Source: Haemonchus contortus
Taxonomy: Eukaryota > Nematoda > Chromadorea > Rhabditida > Trichostrongylidae
Length of the DNA: 64,000 nt
Direction: 5' to 3'
Assembly (NCBI GenBank): GCA_000469685.2
Contig: LS997564.1
Coordinates: forward strand, 30,963,343 to 31,027,342
Shown here: positions 22,235 through 35,388 of the stretch, piece by piece
How the letters are laid out: each line of letters starts with the position of its first letter
Numbering within the stretch: the first letter of the stretch is position 1
Made by a program: the position numbers and the translations under genes
Notes under the pieces: model-generated
Told to the model about the DNA's origin: nothing
The model's input: the letters and a program-made list of their open reading frames with translations, nothing else
The model's database searches: none

Positions 22235-25200
22235 GCTCGTAAAGTTTTATGAAGTGGCTGCCGACTATCGCTTGCAGGATGTATATGCTGGTCGTCTTAA
22301 TGTTGCTGAATATCTTGAGGTAGGCACCAATACGAATAGAATTCTGGAAGATGTGAAGTACTCATGGTCTGCTGGTTGTTCAGTACTGCCAAGTGATGGT
22401 AGCAGCTTTCCCCTAACCAGACAGCTTTTATGTGCGTCGTTAGGTCTGTTTGTGCACTAAGCAGATAGGAATGGTGTACGTAGCAAACAAATCGGTCGTG
22501 CACCACGTCTGTCTCATTGATGAGTCGCTGTGCTGTAGGTCAACTAGACATACCGCGCGGGAAATTCGCGCATCGCCGCATCCTGACCTAACAGTCCACC
22601 TTATTGGCTAAGAATTCCCTTTTCTCGGAAAAATTCTAATAAAGTGTTATAGAAAATAAAACATGCAAGTTTCTCATATAGGCCATAAGGGTCCAATTAG
22701 GCGCTTGAAGGCACGGTATGGTTACTGGATTCTTCCCCTAGGAATACTTAGTGGATCCCGAGGGTAAACAACGTTGGCACTGGTATCATGAATTTAATGA
22801 AATGCAAAGACCGAAGAATGATTGAAGTGTGGTCTGAGGGTCCTGTAATTGGCTATGGCTGGAAACCCACCAATTATAGACGTTCTAAGCATGCGCCGCA
22901 CAAACTGTGTTGCTGTTACGCTGTCAAGGCCTACCTTTGGAATTCTTACTTTTGCCGGAAAAATTCTCGAAAGTGCACAGCTCTTGTTTTAGTTCGCCGA
23001 ATGCTATCTGCGTTCAGCGTTCGCGTACACAGGTGATGGAAGTTCGAAAACACCTAGGAATATTCTGGTAAGATATCAAGTCATTCATGATTAATAAGGT
23101 ACATACATATGTGTAGAAATGTTCGGTTTAGCTAAAATGCAACTTGGGTAAAAAATAGTTCAAGTACTTGATTCGATTTTAGTAAAAAAATTGAAACCTA
23201 GACGATAGCGGAACGGTACTGTTTCGCTAAGAAGGTCTTACTTTCCGAAGAAGGAAAAACTGAAACTGCTTTGTAGTCTCACAGTAAATTCACCCAGAAC
23301 GGCACTTCAAACTAAGTACTGATTTTGCGCACGTGCGACGCCAGATCTTTTCCCTATTCATTAATGAAATAGCGACCTATTTAGATTCCCAGCGATCCAT
23401 TTACTCTTCAGGAACGCGTCTTTGGCATCTACATCACTTATTTTTTGTACTATGGTCAGGCTTCGGATTACCTTGTCAAGGTGAAATCTCCTTCATAGCA
23501 TTTTAATTGCTTATTAATTAGATCGAGTTCCCGGGCAATTCTTTGCTAGTCGTCTTGCACCGTTCAGAACGTCCAGTCATGACAAGGCTCGTGAGTGATC
23601 GCTTGTGAAACAAAAAAAAGAGGGGGGGGGGGACAGGCTAGAGCATGCATCCAGGCAACTAATAATTTGGAAAAATAAAATTATTTCCGACCCAATTGCA
23701 TCTCAATTTCCTCCTCGCAAAATCCGAAATGCGAAGGACGACCACCTAGAGAACGACTCATTTGTTTAGATTGGCGCCTGTAGTTACAAAATCTCCTTTT
23801 TGCGACTAAAGTAGATGGTTTTTGTAACTACTATTGAGGAAATGCTTTGTGAAAACAAATATCAAAAAAGAATCGAATGCGTGCGAGTTCACTGCAGAAA
23901 AGTCTCTCATGTTTAGATTCCAACGACTTGCTCCGACCTAGACCTTCTACTTAATTTTGTCAAATCAACTCTCATACCGTATCGGCATTTGGATGCTGTT
24001 GGCTGTATCTACAAACTTGTCTATGACGATGCTTTCGCTATCATGCCGTTTCATAATGATGTAAGTATTTTTTCGTTGGTATTAGAGTGCCAGTAAGAAC
24101 TAACTTGTGAAAGGTCCAAGGATGAAAAGGTTTTTTTTTTCTCGAATGGCACATAATCGTGTTCCTGAGTCTCTAAATTGCCTCCCATGGTTGGTACAGT
24201 ATGACTTGAGAAGGATTCGAGAAACTGTAGGTGTAGTGGGCGGACCTCGCCAGTAGGCTGCAGTGGGACTCAGGAACACGCAAATAGGGACTACTATAGC
24301 CATCACTAAGTAGTAGTGATAGAAGTTATGGAAAAACAGCCATATCATCAAACGGTAACTAAAAGGACCCCTGAACACACTTAACCGAGAATCGTCTTTT
24401 CCCCTGTAGTGCTTGTAAAATAAAAGAAACACCTCGACATAAGATCTTTTCCAAGAACGCTTCACAACTAAAAGGTGGCATGGGGTGGGCCAAGAGGTGC
24501 CATCAAAGCCATTATGACGAGAATGGCCACTGCGCCTAGCTGCACCTAGTGAGTTCAATAGGAACGCTTCAGACCTAGTACCATTCCAAGCTTCTGCTAG
24601 TTGTGGTATTGCTTGAGCTCTATTTTTCTCTGATGGGATGCCCATTGTGGCATCATTACTTAAGTAAAGATCCTGCCTTCATAGAGTCCCACCGTGTCCC
24701 ACGGTGCTCAGAGTTGCTACTGATCTCTAGCATCTGAATATCGAAAGAGGGACAAGACAAAGCGAAAGATGAACTACTGCTGAGGCTCTCGGAATTAAAT
24801 TGTATTAGAAAGCTAGTAAACATCGTCAAAATACAAGATGTAGAAGGGGAGCAGAAAAATGGACCTCCTGGGGGAACCGAAGGGTTTCACGATCAGAATG
24901 GGAGTAGTTAGAGTGGAAGAGCTGGGAATACATCGTCGGAATTGATTCGGAAATGGCATCAGTTTCTGTGGTATGCTAATGTTTATTCAATCTAACGTGC
25001 GAAGCTTCGGCATCTATGCCGTCTCCTACGGCCTACGAAGTAAAAAAATGTCGAAATGCACGAAACTGTTTTAATCGCACATTCACAGAACGAACGGCAT
25101 TTGAAATGTCAACATAGCAAGAAACGATAATGTCTCGCGAGAATAGATAATGAGGAAAATCGAAATGGAATCGATTATGATAAAAGAATGCCAGGGGACT

Positions 25201-28200
25201 ATCATGAGAATCTCAAGTTATGAAGAATAAGACTGCAACCGTTGTTCCTCGTCGCTGGAGGCATTCGACTTTGACTTGGAATCGTAGGAGGATTTGAATG
25301 GGTGAGTCGGGCTTCCACAGTGGGAGCCTTGAAACTCGTACATAATAACTTGTGTACATTCGCATGTTTATTTCATCGTGGAATTCGCCCTCTTGCGTCT
25401 GTCTTCTCAAACTAGGTTTGGGCTGATAAGCGGAGTTGAGCAGTAGGCTGCCCGTCGAGCTAATTAATCAGTATAATCACCTAGAACATTTCTTGCGGCA
25501 ATTCTTAGCTAGTTGTCTCGCGGCGAGACAACTAGCTAAGCTAAGAATCACTGTGCACTATCAACGGACCGTCACTAACAAATTTCTGATAAAATTAATA
25601 GAAATTAACCCTTCCCGGAGGCTTGAGTGACTGCATGAGCATCGACCAATGATTCCGCACATGGGGTAGGATTACTTACAATTAGATCAAACCCTTACCA
25701 CAAGTGGGTTCAGCTGCGAAATAGCAGAATTCGAACTAGTGAAGAAATTCGTGTCGAACGTAGAGAAGCGCAGATTCGTCATCTTCGGATTGAATAAGAA
25801 AGCAATGGGAAGGCAGTAAAGTTATGCGCATACAAGGAGGTTGTGCTCTGTATAGCATTTCCATGGAAACTTCCTCAGCGTCCCGAAAAAATGCTGGAGT
25901 TTGTTGCGGAATAGGGAGTTGCTTTCCAAACGACCTGATATTTTAAGAAAGGAAGGAAAAAGAAAGGAATACGAAAGGAAGAGATGGGAAATCGTACTGC
26001 TTTGAATAAAAAAGTCTCTGAAAACAAGAAACCGAGAAGTGGCTAGAATTCAATTCAGTAAACCTGAGAATAGTTGGAAACGGAACGTGGAGTAGCGGAA
26101 TTTTATTTATCCAAGTGTTCATCCATGTAGTGCTTGGAGATTCCACGGCTTTCATTGTATCTAGAGTTCCGAGTAGTCCCCCGTTTCGAATTGTTGTTTT
26201 CTCATGGGGTATCGGATTACATTATAAAAAAGTTTCATGGGACCGGCAGCTATGCGCGACGCTTTTTTTTGCTACAACTATCTATCGCAGCAGTTCCTGA
26301 GAGCGTTACTATCATGTACGAGTTAGTCAGCATACATGACTGTTGAGGATATGACAGGAACCCCAACTCTTACCTTCTGAAAGGGAATGAAGGAAAGAAG
26401 GAGAACCCTTGAAAGCTCAGGCCATGGACCATTTATAGGTAGATGATGGACAAATCCGGTCCTGTGTAGGGTGTAGTGAACCACAAGATGGATACCATAC
26501 TCCCAGACTGCTTCTGCACCACCCACCATCTGTTATCGATTGGAGTGTGGGAAGAAGAACAGTCATCATAAGTCTCTACATCTCAATACTCAATGGGGTT
26601 CAACGAAACCAAAGTTCACCGATTCGCTTCAGGGGCCAGGCTCCTAGCCGTGAGCTACATATTAGTGTCCAGGAATTGTCTAAGTAATAATATTTGATCC
26701 CCGTTCAAGGGCCTGGCCACTGGGAAGTAGTCGTAGTGCTTTAGTGCTTTTGAGGATGTATAGACGAACCAATGCAGGGGGACGGTAACGGCATGAGGAG
26801 CCTTAACGTCTCGAAAGAACGGAATCGTAATCAAAATTCAAGCGTCCTTCACAAACCAGATCAATTCCGCGATCGTTTTTCACTTGGAAGAAATTTCGGA
26901 GGCACGAAATCGACATGAACAGAGGAGGATGTGGTCGGGTCGGCACTGCCATCTGCCACATCGGGGATAACAGGACTTTTGGGCTACGTGAACGAGTAAG
27001 GAATTGGAATAGAGAGCTTCGATACAGAGGGCCAGATGGGTTTCCCGTTGTATGCCACCAACGCTTTAGACCAAAGCAATAACCGAGTTGTACATTCTGC
27101 TAGATGAGGAACTTGACGGCCTGGATTCGCAAAGACGAATTGGAGAGGTAGTCTGGTCTTAATAGGGCATGTTTGTTGACGAGGGAGCACGGTTGGTGTA
27201 CCAAGAGCACATGGCGGTGATAGATTGTCATAGCGTCGAAAGTAATACATGAAACGAAAGCTCAGGATGGTCGAGCGCCCGGTGCCAGTGCAACACAGCC
27301 GACAGTGACTACTGTGGAATGGGCTCTCAAAATGAATTTTTGCTCTTGCGCTGAAACCGACTTCAGTGAATGAGTCCACTTTTTTCAAGGGCGGTCAGTG
27401 CCAAGCAGTTAACAAGTGGATTCGTTGAGAAGGAAGACAAGGCTTTCGAACGATGAACAGGATGGTGCAAACGGGTGATCTGCAAACTCGTCAAGTTGAC
27501 GGAACCTGCTGGGTTGGACTAGCAGGCAACTGGTCCAACAGAGCCATTAACCGCAACGAGCAAAGAAAGGTCGTATGAATGACTCACGATGCTGCCACCA
27601 TTGCGTTGTTCTGATGATCCCCGACGCACACCAAAACAATTCTGAATCATCACCTCTTCCTTCCATTGAGAAGAATGTGGAGTTGAGACTTACCTGCAGG
27701 TAGAGCTTACCTGGGTCGCAGATCGATCAGGCGAACTCAGTTGAACGAAAATGAGCAAGGAACATTCTGGATAACTGAAAATTCCGTCAAACTGAGAAGA
27801 TGACAGAACGCAACGATTTCTCGGTCTCCTCAACCAATTGAATCAAAACAAATCATTCATCCTTCGGTGTTCGGGTCAAGGGAGGTGAAAGAGAAGCGGG
27901 TTGTGGACCACTCGATGTTGGACCTTGTTCTAAGAGGAACAAACTCACATACTCCGAGATATGGAGATCCATGTGAAATGAAATGGAATGCCGACCTAAC
28001 AAAAATCAGTTTTTTAACCCGAATCGCCATATGAATTGCAGATCCTATGACAATAGCTCTGAAAGCAGAAAATTCCAATTACCATCCACAAAGAGCGATC
28101 TGTACATGTCGACAATAACAGTCCCGAAACCACATAAAAACTCCTTCAGCTACAAATGGGAATCATGTTAAAATCGAATTGCATATGATTTTGATTCACA

Positions 28201-31200
28201 TGTAACTTGTGCTACGACGTTGATATTACTACAGTAAATCTTCCGTCAGATGTCCAACATCTTACGATAGCTCACTACTTGGTTACCTACTTTGTAGAAC
28301 CCACCAAAAGTGAAAACGGGGCATGATTTTTTGGTTTTTCTTTACCATGGTCCAGCCTGTTTCACTATAATGAATGAATTTGAAGAAAATCCTGCTTCAA
28401 GTCGAGGAATACCTAGAATGCCTGAAAACGTTCTTGAAATTTTCAGATTCTCACTGGTTTTTCGACTCTCCCATGAGATTAACTTTGACTGTGCTTCAAA
28501 TGAATGGCGTGACCGGGCAAAGAATATCCATACATACAATATACATACATACAATATCCTTGGTCCTCTGTTAGGCATATCCACCTTGATTTCACAAGTT
28601 TAATTTTTAATTTCAGTTCGATCCTGCAACGCAAAAGAAATACTACTCAAGCACAACGAAGGATGGAGAAGATCATGAACAGGAAAACTATGTGCCACTG
28701 GAGATAACAAGATCAATTTTGGAGGGCCCGGTGTTCAAGGTATGCTATTTTATTGAGACAATCGTTGAATGGCTACGTTTTTAGAACTGACCCATCCGAA
28801 GCAGGAATAACTCCAATATTGATATCTGTAAACTGAGTAATTCATTGGTGCCTCGACAAAGTAGTGCCATACAACTATACGACAGTCGGGAGTAGTGATT
28901 CCGACCAAAGCAGGCACAACTGCTCTTTGTGGAACTCTGAGATAGTCGAAACAGAATTGCAATAAAGGACGATCGTTATGAGCGCATGAATGCCGACATT
29001 CTCAAAGCATCACATTGCGCGTGATGGGAACATGCTCTATGAACCGATTCTCAACGTCTAGAGGTCACGGACGAAAAAGTTACCGTAACCCCACATTTAC
29101 AATGGAAAACGTTCAGTTCGATCTCGATCTCAGTTCAAAAGAATCGGGGATACCTGATCACTCCTTCAAGTATACACAAGTCCATCTTCACAAAGAAACT
29201 GCGGGTTGTAGGCACTGCTGGAAGCAGCTCTGCTGCAGTAGCACTTGGCCAATATACAAGGCTAAAAAACTGTTAAATCTGTTACCAACACCTAAAGCTC
29301 GTGGCTAAGATTGTGATTCTGGAGAGAAACTCTAATAAGTCCAACTAGTAAAAAAACCATCACCCGAAACTAAAGTTATTTCGACCAAGTGGAGTGTAGA
29401 CAAAGGTAGCGTGTGGGCACCAGAGTGAAAATGAGCAGGCCGACGGAGCAACGCGCTATGTCGGCAGCCCGCGTTGAATGAAGCCGAACGGCATTTGTCA
29501 CGTTCGCTTCAGACGACACATCGACGTTCGATCAGAGGAAAGATATAAAATCGATGAGGATTCTCAGAGCAGTATATTTCATAAAAAATTATTCATTCAA
29601 ATTGCTCCCCGCAAAATGGGCAGAGATCCATTGAATTCTTCCCATTTCCACGCATAGTTGCTGAAACGGAGATACAGTAAAGGCAAATGGCGTCGTACAA
29701 ATGCATGGACATACGATCGTAACTTATGGTTAGACCGGTATTAGCCATATCCCAAAGCCATTCATTCCTTTTAAATCGATCAGTTGGTGCCCGAATTGCC
29801 TGCGGAGGAAAAAAGCTCCGATTTCTACTCTCTACAAGCTATTGTACAGACCGAATACGAAGTAAGACGTCGCTACTGTCTACTTCGCCGCGTCCTGTCG
29901 AGATCGCTGCCTTTTCAATCGAATATTCCTTACACAACACAAAGTCGTACATTCAAGACGGAAGTCCGTAGAGAAGTTCTTACGGTGGCAAGTAGTTTGC
30001 TATCACACGTACGGTCACGGTTTCAAGTCTCGGGTCGATATCCGCCCAGACCAACCAAGCCTCCATCCCACCGGGATCGCTCAGTTGCTACCAGACTAGT
30101 CTGGGAGGAACAAAGCGAATCCGGAGGGATGGAGGAGAGGGAGAGAGAGATTTCGGATACCTAGAGGAGCTCTTTGGTCAGGGACCTTGCTTGACTGAGC
30201 TGCTTCATTCCATTCCTAGATCGTTTTGTGATTACTTCGTTTTCATGCGCTACAGTATTAAGCTGGTGTCCAGTGCCCTAACTCTCCTCCATACTGCACC
30301 ACAGGAGCACCTTTACTAACCGACTTACAGGCAGGGGGCCGACGGCTAGTTGAAAGGTGTCTTTCGAACATTTTCTAAGTGATAGGTGCAGTTATATCTA
30401 AAAATGAAGGCTCCCTTTTAAAAAAATTGTTTCCCCAATCTCCTCTCTTGTCATTTTCGAAAACCCAATGACACATATACCTCGACCTAGTATTTTCTGA
30501 GGAAATGATGAATATTGTAAACAGCTGGCGTTTCAGACAATGTTGCGAGTACAAACACAGATGACAGATATAGGAAAATCTTCTTGCGACCCAAACCTAC
30601 AGATAACAGAGAAGGATACCAGTTTCACGGAAAGAATAGAAGAGTGAGTTCGATTTGCTTTCTACAACATTAGTTTCTCGCAACTGTATATTAATGAAAC
30701 AGTTAAAAGTCAAAATAAGAGAAACCACAGCGAGGAGCGCTTCCAGACTGAAGCGATGGGCGTTGAGCGCAGAGCGTCGAGGGCGCATTACTGTCCACGC
30801 CACCGCTGACCGCCTCTGTGCTGGAGCATGTTATTTCCCAAGCAAAGCTACGCAGAGCTCTTTCATGATGATGTTTTCATTACATTACACCATAGTGGTC
30901 AATAAGTAAAATATCAAATACACATACAAAAAAATGGAGAAAATTAAAAACACAATCAATAAAAACGACTGAAAAATCATATACTCCGACTCGTGCAGTA
31001 TCGATCGACGTTGTGAAGCGCGCGCTCAACGCTCAAGGTTTTACTATGAAAGATGTCAAGGCTTGCGATCAGAAGCAGCTAGCGTGGCTCACCGTAGAGA
31101 TAGAAGAATCCACGCCTGGACAAGACATAAACGCTTAAGATTGAGGAACTTATGAATTTTTACTGAATCTCAGAAAAAAAAAGCAGAGGTCTTCGTTTGA

Positions 31201-31391
31201 CATCTCAGCAGTGTCCTCCAGGAAAGAACCATTCCATACTCAGTTCCGGAGAGATTCTACCAGCGATCTTATATAAGTTTAAAGACAGATGGAAGTCCCA
31301 GCGAAGTGGTTGCAGTGATAAATTCCATAACAAAGTCACCGTATTATTCGAGTCCAATTGGATGACTGATTTGAAGCTAAATCTTTTGAGT
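22235..31391 (+). CDS. Unidentified multi-exon gene, partial model
   Basis: Candidate exons with matching phases are 22235-22319 (FYEVAADYRLQDVYAG), 23917-24060 (PYRHLDAVGCIYKLVYDDAF), 28617-28739 (FDPATQKKYY and ENYVPLEITRSILEG), 29784-29861 (LVPELPAEEKSSDFYS) and 30537-30643. All joins up to 29861 are phase 0. From 30537 on, two frames stay open. One continues into 30999-31155 or 31209-31365 and stops. The other runs through 31209-31391 (KFHNKVTVLFESNWMTD) into a good donor. The acceptors TTTCAG at 22234, TTTAG at 23916 and TTTCAG at 28616 are strong. I recognise no family. The start exon was not found, and intervening exons may be missing. Confidence 0.5.
24100..24645 (-). other. Uninterrupted 181-codon frame, no support as a gene
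   Basis: This is the longest minus-strand open frame outside mobile elements and recognised genes. It carries a hydrophobic stretch (WLFFHNFYHYYLVMAIVV) but no family resemblance. It lies in the inferred intron following the plus-strand exon 23917-24060. It could be a repeat, a nested gene or chance. Confidence 0.2.
29981..30115 (+). mobile_element. tRNA-derived SINE, partial, plus orientation
   Basis: CGGTCACGGTTTCAAGTCTCG (mutated B box) is followed by GGGTCGATATCCGCCCAGAC, CAACCAAGCC and CAGACTAGTCTGGGAGG. The order matches the reverse complement of 33478-33757. It falls in an inferred intron. Confidence 0.65.
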
Positions 31392-32469
31392 GAGTGAACA
31401 ACAAAACAACAAACAAACAACAATAAAATGAACTAAGAGACGATCAAAACTAGATCAGGGTAGGAATTCGCAACGAAGAAATGGTCAAGCAAACCTCTGG
31501 AAGAAGCATTCGGGTTTTTATGGGCGTTTAGAGGGTTTGATCGTATCATGCTTGGGGGTAAGGCGTATACGCCGATGCTCGATGCGATGTTTTACGACCT
31601 CCCGAGAAAACCGTACTGAGTTTCTTCGAGATAAGTGAAAGAACGCATTTTAAAAACAGCACTTATTGTGATTGATTGGTTACTTCCGATCTTCACAAGG
31701 AATAAAAATTTCATCACACCAGCAACAGAACTGGAAGCGTTCGAAAGAACTTTTGGTTCCTGGTGAAGCAAACGTTCCTTCAGCTCCCTTTTTCCTACAT
31801 AATTCAAGGTGCTTACTCAGCGAGACGCTTTCTTCGATGCCGGCCTCATCTGGTTGGCATCGAATAGTAATTGGTGTTTATTTATTAAGCAGCAGAGTTC
31901 GGATCTTTGTTCTTCTTGACAACTTTCATCAGTTCTCTTTCTTAACTGTAGGAGCTTATCAGTAATATCGCTCTTGGATGCTCCACCTCGCTATGAAATT
32001 GGGTGTTTTGTCAGTTCAGTCATGATTATGATTGCAATAATGCAACTGCGACAAAAAGATGTTCTCGAAGCAATACAATTTGAAGTATGACGCAAAAGGT
32101 GTTTTGGCCTACCACGACTAGAAGCGAGGCACACCTGAAGCAGTTGATGGAAGCAGCTGGTAGAATCTAGAACTGGACCGATTTCAGACGAATGACCAGT
32201 AGGCAAGTGTCGACCAACGTTAGAAAAAAAAGTAATGTTGTCTGACCATGAGATGCATTCCATTCGAGATATTACGGCGATAAAAATCTCGTCGAAAGGT
32301 TGATCTTTGATGTCTTAACAAGTGCGACAGCGTTTCTGATCTTTGATCGTCGGATCGATGCTAGAAATGTTGAAGTTGACGACATGGCCATTTATTTAGG
32401 CAACATTGAGATCCCTACATATAGGACGATTCTGACTTTGCTGTCATTATACCAGGAAAGAGAAATTCT

Positions 32470-32815
32470 GCAGTGGCAGGTGGCGCAATATCACTGGAAA
32501 AACTGGAAATCAAATCCAGAACCGATATCCGCCTGAGCTAATCAAGCGCCTTCCACGAATCCGAAGGCGGCTAATCGTTGTCAGGTTTAATAAAAGCACT
32601 GACTTGTACATTGACTAGGTTCCTTTAAGACGACGACTTCTGACTTTGCGTTAAAATAGCAGAAAAGGGAAGAGACGCTATGGTTGCACGTGGCGCACTA
32701 TCACACACGCATGGTACGGAGATCCGAGAGCGGACCGATATGGGCCAAGCTAATCAGGCCTTCAATAACTCCGGGGTCAGCTCTCAGACGCTATACTGGG
32801 TAAAAGCACTGACTT
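32470..32815 (+). repeat. Two diverged tandem copies of a SINE-related repeat
   Basis: GTGGCGCAATATCAC, AACCGATATCCGCCTGAGC, AATCAAGCGCCTTC and AAAAGCACTGACTT at 32470-32610 recur, in the same order and with changes, at 32692-32813. Motifs GATATCCGCC and AAAGCACTGACTT are shared with the tRNA-derived SINEs. Confidence 0.55.
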
Positions 32816-33477
32816 TACATCATCTAGCCACCGCAAATCGTTTCAGAAACCAATAATGATTCAGTACATTATTACGTTTCGAATGAAATCGAATGCTTAT
32901 GAGTATGTGGCTGAGTACAGGCTGAAAACAATGAATAAAATTAACAGCAGTACGATGAAGAAATAGTCGACAAAAACGAGCGACCTGCTGCCAATCTATT
33001 CAGGGTCTTCGGTAGATCATATGCCTTGTATCGATCCGCCATTTCGGCGCTGGGGCTAGGCCTGAGATGTTCATAGGAGGTTAATGCCACCGTCTGCTTT
33101 CCAGTTCTACTCGTCTGGTGTTTTAGTGAATCCTTCATTGTAATCTCTTTATAGACTAATCTGTAGTACGGATGAGCACCGCTTCTCTCTAGGGATAGTA
33201 TCCCTAGGTCAACTGAAATCCGACGTTCGACTTTTCAAGATTTGCAAGGTCAAATGCAAATACCAGAACAGTTCAAAGACTACTCCACCATTGAAAAGCT
33301 TATAAAAATCTATTCGATGCTAGTGTGGTAGTACAAATATGTGAGCGAAGCCAGGCTTCGGCAAAAACTACTGCCAAGCTTTTGGAGGAGCGGCAGCGGT
33401 AACAGTACTCCCGGTGCACATCGTGAACTATAAATGAGGGGCCATGCATTATTAACTGCTCCAGATGAAGGATAAAG

Positions 33478-33757
33478 GAAAGTCTTGGGACCTTACCCGT
33501 CTGAGGGATGCGCTCATGCATTCGACTTCTATTCAGAATCACAGTGGCGTATTGCATGTCTAAGTCCTATTCAATGACTTGTGGCGGCCAGCCGGTGTAC
33601 AAGTCAGTGCTCTTATCCTCCCAGACGAGTGGTAGCAATCAACGGACCTCGGAAAGAAGAAAGGCTTGGTTGGCCTGGACGGATATCGATCCGGGATTCG
33701 AACCCGTGACCATGTGTGTGTGTGGAGTGTGTCACTTCCCACTATACCACTTCCACC
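33478..33757 (-). mobile_element. tRNA-derived SINE, near full length
   Basis: Read on the minus strand it starts GGTGGAAGTGGTATAGTGGG (A box). It carries CACGGGTTCGAATCCCGG (B box), then GATATCCGTCCAGGCCAACC, and ends near TCAGACGGGTAAGGTCC. Its length is about 280 bp. Related copies lie at 48433-48695 and 58380-58636, also minus. The B box makes the internal Pol III promoter and the tRNA ancestry clear. The plus-strand 127-codon frame across it is not a gene. Confidence 0.8.
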
Positions 33758-33788
33758 TTGAGTTCCATCTTAATGATTCTTATGTCAG

Positions 33789-35388
33789 GATTTTCGTTCA
33801 ACTTCAAAATGAACTGGCAAACGTTGACAAGGAAAAAGTTTCTGATAGCGTAAGAATTTACGAGCTCGAACTGCGCTTGTACCCTTTTTGACTTTATTCT
33901 TTGCAGACTGAACCCCATGCCGAAGTGAAAACTGAGGAAGCGAATGATGAAAGTCTAGGGAAGTCACGGTCGTCAATAAGAGATCGAGCTTTCAACTCCG
34001 TAATCAGTTTTTGTCGAGGAAAGCGAGCCATCCATTCCGAGGACCAAGGTTGGTACATCTGTCTGTCTGTTGAATTCAAATGTAAGGAAGAGCATGCTGA
34101 CAACAGGACTTAAGCGAAAGGAAAGAGAACAAGCAAATTAACAAAAAAGACAAATTTTCCCTTTGAACAGTTCTATACCAAAGCCAGAGGATTGCTCACA
34201 GCACGTGGGATTTGCTTCGTGTTCGAAAAGTATTGCATTTCATTTGATTGCACATCTCTTTCAATTGCCTATGAAGTTTGGATCATCCTGGCATACAGAA
34301 ATTTCTCCTGGCAACCAACCAAACGAAATTTCGAAGAATCTACCGCTGAGGAACTAGCGAATCCTCTTGATTTCCGCTACTAGAGGGGCCTGTTGCTCTT
34401 TAAAGCTTCACGACCCGAAGACTTTGCTACACTTCGAAAATCTCTTCCCCCAAACTACATCTTACAATCCTCACATCTTGGCTATGAATAAAAATCAGTA
34501 AACCTCGTCCGTATTGTAGAAAAGTTGTCATAATTGGTGAAAATAAGCTTGGGTAGTTCAAACGTCACTCTGTTCCCAATTGATATGAGCGAATCTCATA
34601 ACCTTGTTCTGCAACAGTGTAAAAACAGTACTCAAGGGTCACCTGTTTCGTTTCAAAGACTGCTATTTTGTTAACAGCTTAAGAAACAAGGTTCATCACT
34701 GAGTGCTGAGTTCTGAACAGAACGCTGACTCCCAGGTCTGGTTTAAACTTGGATGAACTGGAGCCGAAGTCCAAGTAGCAACAAGGCCAATGCGCTTTAT
34801 GTAGCCGAACTCAGCATGGGTGTGACATGAGAATTGTTTCTTCGGGGTACTTCACTGATTTGAAGCTGAAAGACACAAGTATTCCTGAATGTTTAGTGCA
34901 CTCCGAACTTACTAATTTTCTTTTGCAGTGAAAAACGTGATTGTAAAAACTGAGAGCCCAGATGCTGCAAGTGAATCGGAGCTGCGTGCTGTCAAAGAGG
35001 AACCGCAGGAAGGCAGTCAATGTGAAAACAATCCCAAAGAAGGGAAGTTTGCAAGAAAAACACCAATGAGGGACACTGCAAAGGCAACGACTGATGGAAT
35101 TGAAAAGGCAAACAGGTAAAGGACTCCATGTGATAGAATTGGGAATAGGAATTCCTTATTTACCAGTTGTTGAACCCACATGCTGGCATCATTCATCTAA
35201 AATTCATTTCTCTACCTCCTTAATTCTTTGTCCTGGTATGTAAAGCTTCCAACGTAGCTGTTCAAATACGCAGATGTTTCCATAACGATTGAATAGAAGA
35301 AAAGCCGATGGTTTAGGGACACAAATAAAAAACGAAAAAGAAGTGGAAGCAAAAGAAGAGATGGAGGCAGATGATTAATAGGTATTGA
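33789..35388 (+). CDS. Exons of an unidentified lysine/glutamate-rich, probably nuclear protein; partial
   Basis: Three phase-linked exons are 33789-33849 (IFVQLQNELANVDKEK), 33907-34048 (EVKTEEANDESLGKS, FCRGKRAIHSEDQ) and 34929-35115 (IVKTESPDAAS, RAVKEEPQEG). VKTE, VKTE and VKEE fit the psi-K-x-E sumoylation consensus, typical of chromatin or transcription factors, so a nuclear role is inferred. A possible last exon from 35313 would give either a basic NLS-like tail (NKKRKRSGSKRR) or, in another frame, an acidic tail. Only the former matches phase. No domain is recognised. An open 72-codon frame at 34168-34383 may be a further exon or chance. Confidence 0.5.

Noticed and set aside
25502..25543. 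Short palindrome AGCTAGTTGTCTCGC with its mirror
   Set aside because: It is about 20-bp arms with no flanking duplication or gene context. A foldback fragment is possible but nothing more can be said.
26984..27388. 134-codon minus-strand frame
   Set aside because: No family resemblance and no splice partners. It lies in a GC-richer repeat-like patch within an inferred intron.
33508..33891. 127-codon plus-strand frame
   Set aside because: Most of it is antisense to a tRNA-derived SINE. Only the part after 33789 fits as an exon.
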